Shown: in pieces, positions 9,637-18,670 of the stretch
How the letters are laid out: every line of letters begins with the position of its first letter
Numbering within the stretch: the first letter of the stretch is position 1
Origin: Candidatus Lightella neohaematopini
GTDB lineage: Bacteria; Pseudomonadota; Gammaproteobacteria; Enterobacterales; Enterobacteriaceae
Reading direction: 5' to 3'
Assembly: GCA_025728535.1 (NCBI GenBank)
Contig: JAOBJO010000003.1
Coordinates: 1-64,000, forward strand
Length of the DNA stretch: 64,000 nt
Notes under the pieces: model-generated
The model's database searches: none
Told to the model about the DNA's origin: nothing
What the model saw: the letters and a program-made list of their open reading frames with translations, nothing else
Position numbers and translations under genes: made by a program

Positions 9637-10092
9637 TTATATGAATTTTTTTATATTTCTGGATTTAGTTATTAACCATTCTCGACGCTTTATATCCATT
9701 CTTTTATCATAATTTTTCTTACCTTTTGCTACACCAATTTTAATTTTTACTAAATATTTCTTCCAAAACATTATTAATGGTATAACTGTATACCCTTTTT
9801 GTTTAATATAATTAGATAATATGTATAACTCTTGTTTTTTTAATAACAATTTTCTATTTCTCTTTACATTAACAAGATTAATATTTGAAGTTGTTAATGG
9901 TTGAAACTCAGAATTAATTAAATATGCTTCTCCGTCTATTACAGATACATAACTGTATTTAATATTTACTTTATATTTTCTTAATGATTTAATTTCCCAT
10001 CCATTAAGAATAATTCCAGCCTCAATTTCTTTATATAAATTGTAATTAACAGAAATATTTTTTTTTGTGCAAATTATATTATTTTTATACAC
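9637..10092 (-). CDS. smpB: SsrA-binding protein SmpB
   Basis: Binds the tRNA-like end of tmRNA and carries it into the stalled ribosome. It is 151 aa (E. coli 160). Family blocks EAGIILNGWEIKSLR, VSVIDGEAYLINS, RKLLLKKQEL and KIGVAKGKKNYDKR are present. The C-terminal tail, which enters the decoding centre, is KRREWLITKSRNIKKFI. The start is GTG at 10092; an in-frame stop lies about 26 bases upstream, so no earlier ATG is possible. It lies 41 bases upstream of tmRNA. Confidence 0.95.
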   Translation of the reverse strand: MYKNNIICTKKNISVNYNLYKEIEAGIILNGWEIKSLRKYKVNIKYSYVSVIDGEAYLINSEFQPLTTSNINLVNVKRNRKLLLKKQELYILSNYIKQKGYTVIPLIMFWKKYLVKIKIGVAKGKKNYDKRMDIKRREWLITKSRNIKKFI

Positions 10093-10133
10093 TTTGATTA
10101 TTACAAATTTTAAATACTACGACAATAGTAATA

Positions 10134-10444
10134 TTACTTTATTATGAAATCTATAACTATATTATTATTAAATTTAATTACTAACATTCTCTGAATAACT
10201 AATAATCCACCATTAAATTCTTTTCTATAAATATAAAACCATATATTATTACTATTGATATTATTATTTAATAAAGGCATTCCGAATAATACTAAAATTT
10301 CTTTTTTTGTCATACCTAACTTAATTAAACTAAAATTGGTAATATAATTACCATAAGTAATATTTTGTGATTTTATTATTTTGTTAAAAAAAAACAACCA
10401 TTATTAAATATAATGAAAAATAATATTAATAATAATCTTAGCAT
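10134..10444 (-). CDS. bamE: Outer-membrane assembly lipoprotein BamE (SmpA/OmlA), frameshifted at a poly-T run
   Basis: Small lipoprotein of the BAM beta-barrel assembly complex. The body reads ITYGNYITNFSLIKLGMTKK, then the GMP and WFYIYR blocks of BamE, ending at 10134. Alone it starts only at a TTG (10397) and has no signal. Just upstream, ATG at 10444 opens a good lipoprotein signal, MLRLLLILFFIIFNNGC. That frame stops soon after the Cys because a run of nine T (minus strand, 10394-10386) puts it one base out. With a tenth T the two join, and the Cys-to-GNY spacing becomes 14 residues, exactly that of E. coli BamE. Options are slippage rescue, a new pseudogene, or a homopolymer sequencing error. 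Neighbours: smpB downstream, nadK upstream; recN lost. Confidence 0.85.
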
Positions 10445-10526
10445 ATTTTTTAATTAATCTTGAATTTTTTTTATTAACTTATAATTTTTTATTAAAATTA
10501 CATAATTTTATTATTTATTAGTAACG

Positions 10527-11420
10527 TTAATATTTATTATAATTTTTATAATTCTTTAGCCAAAAGAATTTTTTTCTTAACAAACTAAAATAATTATATT
10601 TCATTGGATGTATTAAGTTAAAATATCTGCTACTACTACTTATGTAAATACTTTTTTTTGTATCTAATATAAAATCTACTTGGTTATCACAACTAATCTT
10701 TACATCCCTATTATTTTTAGAAAATAGTAATTTTATAATACTAGTATTTCTAATGATTATTGGTCTAGACGATAATGTATGAGGAAATATTGGTAATAAC
10801 ATAATAGCTTTAACTAATGGTGTAATAATTGGTCCACCAATTGATAATGAATAAGCTGTTGATCCAGTTGGTGTAGAAATTATTAAACCATCAGCATAAT
10901 TCAAGAAAGCAAATTTATCATCTATGTATACACGAATGTTTATCATAGATTTAATATTATTAGATCTTAATAAGATTTCGTTAATTGCATTACTAATTAT
11001 TTTCTTTTTACCATTAATAATATAATATGCTTCTAATAAAAATCTCTTTTCTACTATATAATTACCAGATAATATTTCTGATAGTTGTTTTAATAATAAA
11101 CGATAATTTATATCAGTTAAAAATCCTAAATTACCACAATTTATACCTATAATTTTAATTCTATAATATGCTAGAGTACGTATAGCACCTAACATATTAC
11201 CATCTCCTCCAATGACAATAGCTAAATCTGCCTGTTTTCCTATATAATTAACATCACCATTATTTATTTTATTGATGGATAAATTATCAGTAATTCTATC
11301 ATCTACTATAATATTATATCCATTATTATTTAACCAATAGTATAGTTTTTTACATACAAAAATAATTTTTTTATAACAAGAGTAACCAATAATACCTATT
11401 GTATTAAAATTATTAATCAT
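10527..11420 (-). CDS. nadK: NAD kinase
   Basis: Phosphorylates NAD to NADP. It is 297 aa (E. coli 292). The GGDGN motif is at 71-75, NEILLR follows at about 147, and the second signature reads DGLIISTPTGSTAYSLSIGGP-like near residue 176. Divergent from grpE, as in E. coli. The C-terminus is Lys/Asn-rich and poorly conserved. Confidence 0.96.
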   Translation of the reverse strand: MINNFNTIGIIGYSCYKKIIFVCKKLYYWLNNNGYNIIVDDRITDNLSINKINNGDVNYIGKQADLAIVIGGDGNMLGAIRTLAYYRIKIIGINCGNLGFLTDINYRLLLKQLSEILSGNYIVEKRFLLEAYYIINGKKKIISNAINEILLRSNNIKSMINIRVYIDDKFAFLNYADGLIISTPTGSTAYSLSIGGPIITPLVKAIMLLPIFPHTLSSRPIIIRNTSIIKLLFSKNNRDVKISCDNQVDFILDTKKSIYISSSSRYFNLIHPMKYNYFSLLRKKFFWLKNYKNYNKY

Positions 11421-11464
11421 AATAATTATGTATCCTTATTATCCATTTGTATTAGTATAATTTA

Positions 11465-11491
11465 CTTGAAATATTTATTATTAATCCCCAT
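11465..11491 (+). promoter_or_regulatory. Heat-shock (sigma-32) promoter of grpE
   Basis: CTTGAAA (11465-11471), 14 bases, then CCCCAT (11486-11491) matches the sigma-32 consensus as I know it (CTTGAAA, about 13-15 bases, CCCCAT). CCCC is striking in DNA this AT-rich. It lies 42 bases upstream of the grpE ATG, and grpE is a classical sigma-32 target. It implies that rpoH is retained elsewhere. Confidence 0.85.
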
Positions 11492-11533
11492 TAATATTTT
11501 TAGTTATTATTATTAATAGATAATGGAGAACTA

Positions 11534-12118
11534 ATGGAAATTAGTAAAGAACAAAGTACTTGTGATAAAAAAGATTTAGAAAGTAAAAAAAATATTAATA
11601 ATCATGAATTTTTAAATGATTCTGATTTAGAACAATCTACTAAATTAGATATTAGAGATCAACGTATAAATGAATTAGAATTATCTCTAGTAGAATTAAA
11701 ACAAAAAGAACGTGATTATATATTAAGAGCAAAAGCTGAAATTGAAAATATTCGTCGGCGTAGCATGCAAGATATTGAAAAAGCTCATAAATTTGCTCTA
11801 GAAAATTTTATGATTGAATTATTGCCAGTCATTGATAATCTTGAAAGAGCATTAACTACAATAAATAAGAATGATTTATTATCTTCTACAAAAGAAGGTA
11901 TTGAATTAACTTTACAATCTTTAATTACTGTTATGTGTAAATTTGGATTAGGTTTTATAGATAAGAATTTAGTTCAGTTTGATCCATCTATACACCAAGC
12001 AATTAATATAGATAAATCTGGTAAATATGAACCTAATAAAGTAATTTGTGTAGTACAAAAAGGATATACTTTAAACAAAAGATTAATAAGACCTGCTATA
12101 GTCACAGTATCTAGATAA
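11534..12118 (+). CDS. grpE: Nucleotide exchange factor GrpE
   Basis: Co-chaperone that drives ADP release from DnaK. It is 194 aa (E. coli 197). An acidic, flexible N-terminus (1-50) leads into a long coiled coil (about 55-90, with YILRAKAEIENIRRRS). The C-terminal beta domain has NLVQFDPSIHQAI and VVQKGYTLNKRLIRPA. A good ribosome site (ATGGAGA) lies 7 bases before the ATG. Transcribed from the sigma-32 promoter listed above; divergent from nadK. Confidence 0.97.
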   Translation: MEISKEQSTCDKKDLESKKNINNHEFLNDSDLEQSTKLDIRDQRINELELSLVELKQKERDYILRAKAEIENIRRRSMQDIEKAHKFALENFMIELLPVIDNLERALTTINKNDLLSSTKEGIELTLQSLITVMCKFGLGFIDKNLVQFDPSIHQAINIDKSGKYEPNKVICVVQKGYTLNKRLIRPAIVTVSR

Positions 12119-12133
12119 ACAAATAATAATTAT

Positions 12134-12811
12134 TTATTGATGGTTTAATAACCAATTTATTGGTGTTTTGTTATGCTTAATAAGAATATTATTAGCTATG
12201 GTAAAGTGTTTACATCCAAAAAATCCTAAATTTACAGAATACGATGATGGATGTGGTGCTGTTAGCACAAAATGTTTATTTTTATCTATGTATTTAATCT
12301 TCTTTTTTGCGAAATTACCCCACAATAAAAATATTAGTCCTTTATGATAATAATTTAGTATTTTTATAATTTTGTCAGTAAATAATTCCCATCCTATTTG
12401 GGAATGAGATAGTGGTTTATTTTTTTCTACTGTAAGTATAGAGTTAAGCAATAATACCCCCTGTTTAGCCCAACTATATAAATTTCCATGATTTGGAATA
12501 ATAAAATTATTAAAATTATTTTTTAGTTCCCTAAAAATATTAAATAATGATGGTGGTATTTTTATACCATTATTCACAGAGAATGCTAAACCATCTGCTT
12601 GTTTAGGATTATGATAAGGGTCCTGTCCTATTATAACAATTTTAACTTCATTGAATTTTGTTGTATTTAGAGCATAAAATATTCTACTGCTATTCGGATA
12701 TATTATATATCCACTAGATTTTCTATGTTTTAGAAATTTTATTATTTTTATAAAATAATCTTTTTTTAACTCATCCTCTAATAAATTATTCCAATTAATT
12801 ATATTAATCAT
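12134..12811 (-). CDS. ung: Uracil-DNA glycosylase
   Basis: Removes uracil from DNA produced by cytosine deamination. I start it at the ATG at 12811 (225 aa, E. coli 229). This places the catalytic Asp of GQDPYH at residue 64, the same number as in E. coli. A longer reading frame to 12949 would overlap lepA and adds unrelated residues. HPSSYS near the C-terminus carries the catalytic His, and LLWGNFAKKK is also typical. Convergent with grpE and divergent from lepA. Retaining Ung matters in a genome under strong C-to-T pressure. Confidence 0.96.
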   Translation of the reverse strand: MINIINWNNLLEDELKKDYFIKIIKFLKHRKSSGYIIYPNSSRIFYALNTTKFNEVKIVIIGQDPYHNPKQADGLAFSVNNGIKIPPSLFNIFRELKNNFNNFIIPNHGNLYSWAKQGVLLLNSILTVEKNKPLSHSQIGWELFTDKIIKILNYYHKGLIFLLWGNFAKKKIKYIDKNKHFVLTAPHPSSYSVNLGFFGCKHFTIANNILIKHNKTPINWLLNHQ

Positions 12812-12895
12812 AAATAAATATATTAATGTTGAATATCTTTTTATTATAAATATAATACTACATAAATTAATTTTTTTAATAAAGAATAACGTTTT

Positions 12896-14680
12896 ATGTT
12901 TAAAATAAATAATATTCGTAATTTTTCTATCGTTGCTCATATTGATCATGGTAAATCAACATTATCTAATTGTTTAATTAAGTTCTGTAATAGTCAAAAT
13001 TATTTAAATAATATAAATGTTATAGATAATATTTATTTAGAACAAGAAAGAGGTATTACAATAAAAGCACAAAGTGTTAACTTAAATTATAACTTTTTTG
13101 GAATTAATTATAAATTAAATTTAATTGATACTCCAGGACATATAGATTTTTCTTATGAAGTAATTCGGGCATTATCAGCATGTGAAGGTGTATTATTATT
13201 AGTGGATGCTATACAAGGAATTGAAGCACAAACTATAAATAATTTTTATATGGCAAGAAATATGAATTTATTCATTATAATAGTAATAAATAAAATAGAC
13301 TTATTAGAATCTAAACCAATTAATCTTATTAATCAAATAAAAAATATTTTAGATAAAAATCTAATTATTACATGTTGTTCTGCAAAAAAATCAATAGGTA
13401 TTAATAAATTAATTAAAAATATAATAAATTTTATTCCTCCACCTGATAATAATTATAGTAATAAATTACAAGCAATAATTATTGATGCTCAATTCGATAA
13501 ATATTTTGGGGTTATATTATTAATAAAAATAAAATCTGGTTTTATTTCAAAAAAAGATAAGGTTAAATTAGTTAGTATTAACAATATATATGTTATAGAA
13601 AAAATATGGTTAGTTACACCAAAAATAGAAGAATGTTCAATACTAAATTGTGGTGAAGTTGGTTGGATTTCATGTAATATAAAAATTTTTAAACAACCAA
13701 TAGTTGGTAATATTATTACTTCAGTAGAAGTTACTAATAACATAATATTACCATTAAAAAAAATTAATCCACAAATTTTTGTTAGTTTATTTTTATTAAA
13801 TAATAGTCATTATACTACATTTAGTAATGCTTTAGCTAAACTTAGTTTGAGTGATGCTTCATTATCATATACACCAGAATTTTCTAGCACTTTCGGTAGT
13901 GGATTTAGATGTGGGTTTTTAGGGTTATTACATATGGATATAATAAAAACTCGCTTAGAACGAGAATATAATTTAGAGTTAGTTATTACATTACCAACAG
14001 TTAAGTATGAAGTATTAACTAGTGATAATAAAGTTATTTATATTGATAAACCTAATCAATTATTAAATTTAAATAAAATTAAGGAATTACGTGAACCAAT
14101 TACTGAATGCTTAATAGTAACACCAAAAATTTATGTTAATAAAATAATAAAACTATGTATTAAAAAAAGAGGAATACAAGTAAATATTTTATATTTTAAT
14201 GATCAGGCGAAAATTATTTATCTTATACCATTAACAGAAGTAATACTAGATTTATCTACGATGATTAAATCTGTTTCTCATGGATATGCATCTTTAGATT
14301 ATAATTTTAAATATTTTAAAAAATCTAAATTATCATGTGTAAGTATTTATATAAATAAAAAATTAATACCAGAATTATCTATTATATTACATAATAATGA
14401 TATTAAATATAAAACAAATTTAATAATTAATAAATTATCTAAAATCATACCTAAACATCAGTTCAATGTAATTATACAGGTAGTTGTAAATAATAAAGTT
14501 ATTGCTCGTGCTACTATAAAAAGATTATATAAAAGAGTTACAGATAAATGTTATGGTGGTGATATAAGTAGAAAAAAAAAGTTAATAAATAAACAACGAA
14601 ATGGTAAAAAAAAATTACAAATATTAGGAAAAGTTAATATTCCTAAAAAAATATTTTTTTCATTACTTAAAATTAATTAG
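12896..14680 (+). CDS. lepA: Elongation factor 4 (LepA), ribosome-associated GTPase
   Basis: Translational GTPase related to EF-G, implicated in ribosome assembly and back-translocation. It is 594 aa (E. coli 599). G1 is AHIDHGKS at 14-21, with DTPGHIDF, NKIDLL and the LepA-specific C-terminal domain (KCYGGDISRKKKL). First gene of the lepA-lepB-rnc-era-recO-pdxJ-acpS-tadA block; lepB follows as in E. coli. Confidence 0.97.
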   Translation: MFKINNIRNFSIVAHIDHGKSTLSNCLIKFCNSQNYLNNINVIDNIYLEQERGITIKAQSVNLNYNFFGINYKLNLIDTPGHIDFSYEVIRALSACEGVLLLVDAIQGIEAQTINNFYMARNMNLFIIIVINKIDLLESKPINLINQIKNILDKNLIITCCSAKKSIGINKLIKNIINFIPPPDNNYSNKLQAIIIDAQFDKYFGVILLIKIKSGFISKKDKVKLVSINNIYVIEKIWLVTPKIEECSILNCGEVGWISCNIKIFKQPIVGNIITSVEVTNNIILPLKKINPQIFVSLFLLNNSHYTTFSNALAKLSLSDASLSYTPEFSSTFGSGFRCGFLGLLHMDIIKTRLEREYNLELVITLPTVKYEVLTSDNKVIYIDKPNQLLNLNKIKELREPITECLIVTPKIYVNKIIKLCIKKRGIQVNILYFNDQAKIIYLIPLTEVILDLSTMIKSVSHGYASLDYNFKYFKKSKLSCVSIYINKKLIPELSIILHNNDIKYKTNLIINKLSKIIPKHQFNVIIQVVVNNKVIARATIKRLYKRVTDKCYGGDISRKKKLINKQRNGKKKLQILGKVNIPKKIFFSLLKIN

Positions 14681-14708
14681 AATATTATGATTACTGCGAA
14701 TATAGATT

Positions 14709-15656
14709 ATGATTAGTGATATTAATAGATTATTATTTATAATAATTATAGTTATTTTTTTAATATGGATATCGAATTTTATCTTAATAAGATATAATCA
14801 AAAATCTAAAAAAAATAAATTAACGATTATTAACTATGATGGTATTTTTAATACTAATATACTAAACTATGTTAATAAGTTTATTAGTTCTGTTTTTCCT
14901 ACATTGATTATATTACTTTTAATTCGATTAGCATTAATAGAACCGTTTAATATACTATCTGGATCTATGATACCAAATTTATTACAAGGAGATTTTATTT
15001 TTGTAGAAAAAATTTCTTATGGCATAAAAAATCCTATATCAAATAATTATTTTTTAAAATTTCATGTTCCAAATAGAGGTGATTTAATTGTTTTTTCTTA
15101 TCCTAACGATAAGAATATTAAATATATTAAAAGAATAATTGGCATTCCTGGAGATAAAATAATTTATGATTATATTAATAAGGAAATATCTATTTATCCT
15201 AATTATATTAAATCATTGAATAATAAAATTACTATTAAATATAGTGATTTAGTATTTAGTAATTTTAAACAAGTATTTTATTTTAGGGACAATAAAATTA
15301 TTAGTTGCTATACAACTAATAAGTTAAGCAACAAAGAACATTATATTAAATTATTAGAAAAAAAAGAATCGTTATCTAAATTATCTTATAATATATTAAT
15401 TAATCCAGAACAATATGATCAAATAGATTATTATTTTAGACAAAATAAAAACATTATATCAGAGTGGATAGTACCAGCTAATAAATATTTTGTTATGGGT
15501 GATAATCGTGATAATAGTTTTGATAGTCGTTATTGGGGATTTGTGTCAGATAATAATATTATTGGTAGAGCTATATTTATATGGTTTAGTATAGATAAAC
15601 ATAGTGACAGTATTTTTAATAAGTTTAGATTAAGTAGATTAGGTTTTATACAGTAA
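14709..15656 (+). CDS. lepB: Signal peptidase I
   Basis: Inner-membrane serine protease that removes signal peptides from exported proteins. It is 315 aa (E. coli 324). Two membrane segments (about 8-26 and 62-78) come first. The catalytic Ser is S86 in LSGSM and the general-base Lys is K141 in YIKRIIGIPGD. The conserved box GDNRDNSFDSRYWGFV is near the C-terminus. One base separates its stop from the rnc start. Confidence 0.97.
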   Translation: MISDINRLLFIIIIVIFLIWISNFILIRYNQKSKKNKLTIINYDGIFNTNILNYVNKFISSVFPTLIILLLIRLALIEPFNILSGSMIPNLLQGDFIFVEKISYGIKNPISNNYFLKFHVPNRGDLIVFSYPNDKNIKYIKRIIGIPGDKIIYDYINKEISIYPNYIKSLNNKITIKYSDLVFSNFKQVFYFRDNKIISCYTTNKLSNKEHYIKLLEKKESLSKLSYNILINPEQYDQIDYYFRQNKNIISEWIVPANKYFVMGDNRDNSFDSRYWGFVSDNNIIGRAIFIWFSIDKHSDSIFNKFRLSRLGFIQ

Positions 15657-15657
15657 A

Positions 15658-16341
15658 ATGAGTAGAAATATTAATGATTTACAATATAAGTTAGGATATT
15701 ATTTTAGTCAGTTAAATTTACTTATACAAGCTCTTACTCATCGTAGTGCTGGTGTAGTAAATAATGAACGTTTTGAATTTTTAGGTGATGCTATATTAAA
15801 TTATGTTATTAGTAAGACTATTTATAATAAATTTATAGACCTTAATGAAGGTAGTTTAAGTCAAATTAGATCTGTACTAGTTTGTAGTAATACATTAGTA
15901 GAAATAGCTAATAAATTAAAACTAAGTAATTATTTATATCTTGGATTAGGTGAAATTAAAAATAACGGATTTAATAGAATATCTATATTAGAAAATACAC
16001 TAGAAGCTATTATTGGTAGTATACTGTTAGATAGTAATAATATAAATATTGTAGAAAATGTAATTCTAAATTTATTTAAAAATAAAATTAATAACATTAA
16101 TCCATATAGTAAAGAAAAAGATTCAAAAACTATGTTGCAGGAATATTTACAAAGTCAACATTTACCATTACCTACCTATAAAATAATTAAAATATTAGGT
16201 AGCGCTCATAAACAAAATTTTATTGTGCATTGTCAAACTAATTTATTAAGTAATCCTACTGTAGGTAATGGTAGTAGTCGCCGTAAGGCGGAACAAGAAG
16301 CAGCTAAACAAACGTTAGCATTGATTAATATATCTATTTAA
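15658..16341 (+). CDS. rnc: Ribonuclease III
   Basis: Double-strand RNA endonuclease that processes rRNA precursors and some mRNAs. It is 227 aa (E. coli 226). The signature ERFEFLGDAILNYVIS carries the metal ligands, and NTLEAIIGSILLD supplies the second acidic cluster. A dsRNA-binding domain occupies about 155-225 (SRRKAEQEAAKQTL). Flanked by lepB (1-base gap) and era (5-base gap), the E. coli order. Confidence 0.98.
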   Translation: MSRNINDLQYKLGYYFSQLNLLIQALTHRSAGVVNNERFEFLGDAILNYVISKTIYNKFIDLNEGSLSQIRSVLVCSNTLVEIANKLKLSNYLYLGLGEIKNNGFNRISILENTLEAIIGSILLDSNNINIVENVILNLFKNKINNINPYSKEKDSKTMLQEYLQSQHLPLPTYKIIKILGSAHKQNFIVHCQTNLLSNPTVGNGSSRRKAEQEAAKQTLALINISI

Positions 16342-16346
16342 ATATT

Positions 16347-17168
16347 ATGTATTATGGTGTTGTTGTTATCATCGGTAGAGTAAATGTAGGTAAATCAACG
16401 ATACTAAATAAATTTATAAGAAAAAAGTTATCAATTACATCTCATAAAATATGTACTACCAAAACTAATATTGTTGGTATTTATAATACCAGTAATTGTC
16501 AAATAGTATTTATAGATACTCCAGGTGTAAATACTAAAATGATTAATACTAATTATGTTTATAAGTATTATAATAATATACATAATGTAGATATAATTTT
16601 ACTGGTTGTAAGTAATTATTGGACTAAATATGAAGAATTAATTTTAAACTATCTAAAAAAAGTAAATAAACCAATTTTATTAGTTATAAATAAAATTGAT
16701 TTTTTTAAAAAAAAAAGTAACTTATTACCATATTTATCATATTTAAACAAAAAACATAAATTTGTTGATATTGTTCCAATCTGTGCTAGGAAAAATCATG
16801 ATGTTAATATATTATTAAAGGTTATACATAATTATATACCATATGGAAAACCTAGATTTCCTAGTTATATTATAACTAATCAATCATATAAATTTATTTT
16901 GTCTGAATTAATACGTGAAAAAATAATAAGTTTCTTGAATAAAGAGTTACCATATACCATTAAAGTAAAAATTCTCTATATTAATAAATTACGGAATATT
17001 TATAATATATCTGCGGTAATATATGTGAAGAATAATAGTCAAAAAAATATTATTATTGGTAATAATGGTTTTTTAATTAAAAAAATTAATTTCTATGCTA
17101 CAAGAAATATAGAGATGTTTCTTAATAAGAAAGTAAATTTAATTTTGTCAATAAAATTTAATTATTAG
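16347..17168 (+). CDS. era: GTPase Era, short C-terminus
   Basis: GTPase that binds the 3' end of 16S rRNA during 30S assembly. It is 273 aa against 301 in E. coli. G1 reads GRVNVGKS (10-17; Pro replaced by Val), with IDTPGV and VINKID present. The KH domain keeps LPYTIKVKI and IIGNNGFLIKKI (235-246). The protein then ends at ILSIKFNY and lacks the roughly 25-residue family tail after the KH domain. Position between rnc and recO confirms the identity. Confidence 0.95.
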   Translation: MYYGVVVIIGRVNVGKSTILNKFIRKKLSITSHKICTTKTNIVGIYNTSNCQIVFIDTPGVNTKMINTNYVYKYYNNIHNVDIILLVVSNYWTKYEELILNYLKKVNKPILLVINKIDFFKKKSNLLPYLSYLNKKHKFVDIVPICARKNHDVNILLKVIHNYIPYGKPRFPSYIITNQSYKFILSELIREKIISFLNKELPYTIKVKILYINKLRNIYNISAVIYVKNNSQKNIIIGNNGFLIKKINFYATRNIEMFLNKKVNLILSIKFNY

Positions 17169-17176
17169 GATAATTT

Positions 17177-17860
17177 ATGAGGATAAAACAAAATGCATTT
17201 GTTTTACATCGTTATTTATATAAAGAAACTAGTTTAATTATAGTTTGTTTTACTGAATATTACGGTTTAGTAAAATTAGTAGCTAATGGTGCTAGATCAT
17301 CTCGTAGTAATTTTAGAGGAATATTACAACCGTTTATACCATTAATAATTTATTATGGTGGAAAAGGTAATATGAAAACTTTATATAAAGCTGAACAGAT
17401 TTCTATTATTATACCAATAACTGGTAAAATGATATATGGTGGGCTATATTTTAATGAGTTAATATTAAAATTAATAACATATGATTGTAATCACTTAGTA
17501 TGGTTTCATAAGTATCTATATTTTTTAAAAATTTTAGCTAATACAAATAATTCATTAAAGTATATTGTCTGTTGTTTTGAATTATCATTATTAAAGTACT
17601 TAGGTTGTGATATTAATTTAATGTTTAAATTTAATAATGCAATACAAGATAAAAATCTATATAGATATCAAGTAGATAACAGTTTTGTAATTACTAATAA
17701 ACTAGATTATTTTAGTTTTTCATATTATGAACTACTTAATATTGCTAATTATAATTTTAAGAATGATAAAATGTTAAATGTAGCTAGAAGATTTACAAAA
17801 ATAATGCTGACTTATTATTTTGGTTTAAAAAATATTAAGAGTTATATGTTTATAGATTAA
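17177..17860 (+). CDS. recO: DNA repair protein RecO
   Basis: Loads RecA at gaps with RecR in the RecFOR pathway. It is 227 aa (E. coli 242). The N-terminal OB fold shows AFVLHRYLYKETSLI, LVANGARSSRSNFRGILQPF and YGGKGNMKTL. The helical C-terminal part has YFNELILKL and ends early. Follows era as in E. coli. RecO is often lost in small endosymbiont genomes, so its retention is worth noting. Confidence 0.95.
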   Translation: MRIKQNAFVLHRYLYKETSLIIVCFTEYYGLVKLVANGARSSRSNFRGILQPFIPLIIYYGGKGNMKTLYKAEQISIIIPITGKMIYGGLYFNELILKLITYDCNHLVWFHKYLYFLKILANTNNSLKYIVCCFELSLLKYLGCDINLMFKFNNAIQDKNLYRYQVDNSFVITNKLDYFSFSYYELLNIANYNFKNDKMLNVARRFTKIMLTYYFGLKNIKSYMFID

Positions 17861-17935
17861 ATAAAAAACATATTAATATTTATTTTATAAAAATATTAAT
17901 ATATATTCATATTGTTAATTATATTAGGGATTCAC

Positions 17936-18667
17936 ATGGCAAATACTTTATTAAATGTAAATATTGATCATATTGCTACTATACGTAATGTAAGAAATAC
18001 CATATTTCCAGATCCGGTACAAGCTGCATTTATTGCCGAACAGGCTGGAGCTAGTGGTATTACTGTTCATTTAAGAGAAAATCATAGACATATTAATGAA
18101 CGTGATATTAAAATTTTACGTCAAACAATTCAAACTAATTTAAATCTAGAAGTTGCGGCAAATGAGATAATGGTAAATACTGCTTGTTTATTAAAACCAG
18201 ATTATTGTTGTTTAGTACCAGAAAATCGTATAGAAATAACAACAGAACATGGAATAAATTTAGTTACAGAATATAATAAAATAGACAAATTAGTTAATAT
18301 TTTACATAATAATAATATTAAAGTATCACTACTCATTGATCCATTAATTGAACAAGTAGAAATGGCAGCAAAATTAAACACTGATTACATAGAGTTAAAT
18401 ACTAGTACTTATACTACATTAAGTAAACATCGCAATGATGAATTTTATATTGAATTAGATAATATTAAACAAGCAGTATCATTTGCTACATCATTAGGTT
18501 TATTAATTAATGTTGGTCATGGACTTAATTATCATAATATTACTCCAATTATTAAATTGAACCAGATAAAAGTATTGCATATTGGGCATTCTATTATTAG
18601 CCAAGCTGTTATTTATGGATTAGAATATGCTGTTAAACAAATGCTACAAATAATTAAAATATCATAG
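17936..18667 (+). CDS. pdxJ: Pyridoxine 5'-phosphate synthase
   Basis: Condenses 1-deoxyxylulose 5-phosphate with the PdxA product to form pyridoxine 5'-phosphate (vitamin B6). I start at ATG 17936: AGGGA lies 5 bases upstream, and the result is 243 aa, exactly the E. coli length. An earlier start at 17912 adds eight unmatched residues. Family blocks VNIDHIATIRN, DPVQAAFIAEQAGASGITVHLRE (first half), CCLVPE and GHGLNYHN are intact. acpS starts 3 bases after its stop. Confidence 0.97.
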   Translation: MANTLLNVNIDHIATIRNVRNTIFPDPVQAAFIAEQAGASGITVHLRENHRHINERDIKILRQTIQTNLNLEVAANEIMVNTACLLKPDYCCLVPENRIEITTEHGINLVTEYNKIDKLVNILHNNNIKVSLLIDPLIEQVEMAAKLNTDYIELNTSTYTTLSKHRNDEFYIELDNIKQAVSFATSLGLLINVGHGLNYHNITPIIKLNQIKVLHIGHSIISQAVIYGLEYAVKQMLQIIKIS

Positions 18668-18670
18668 AAT

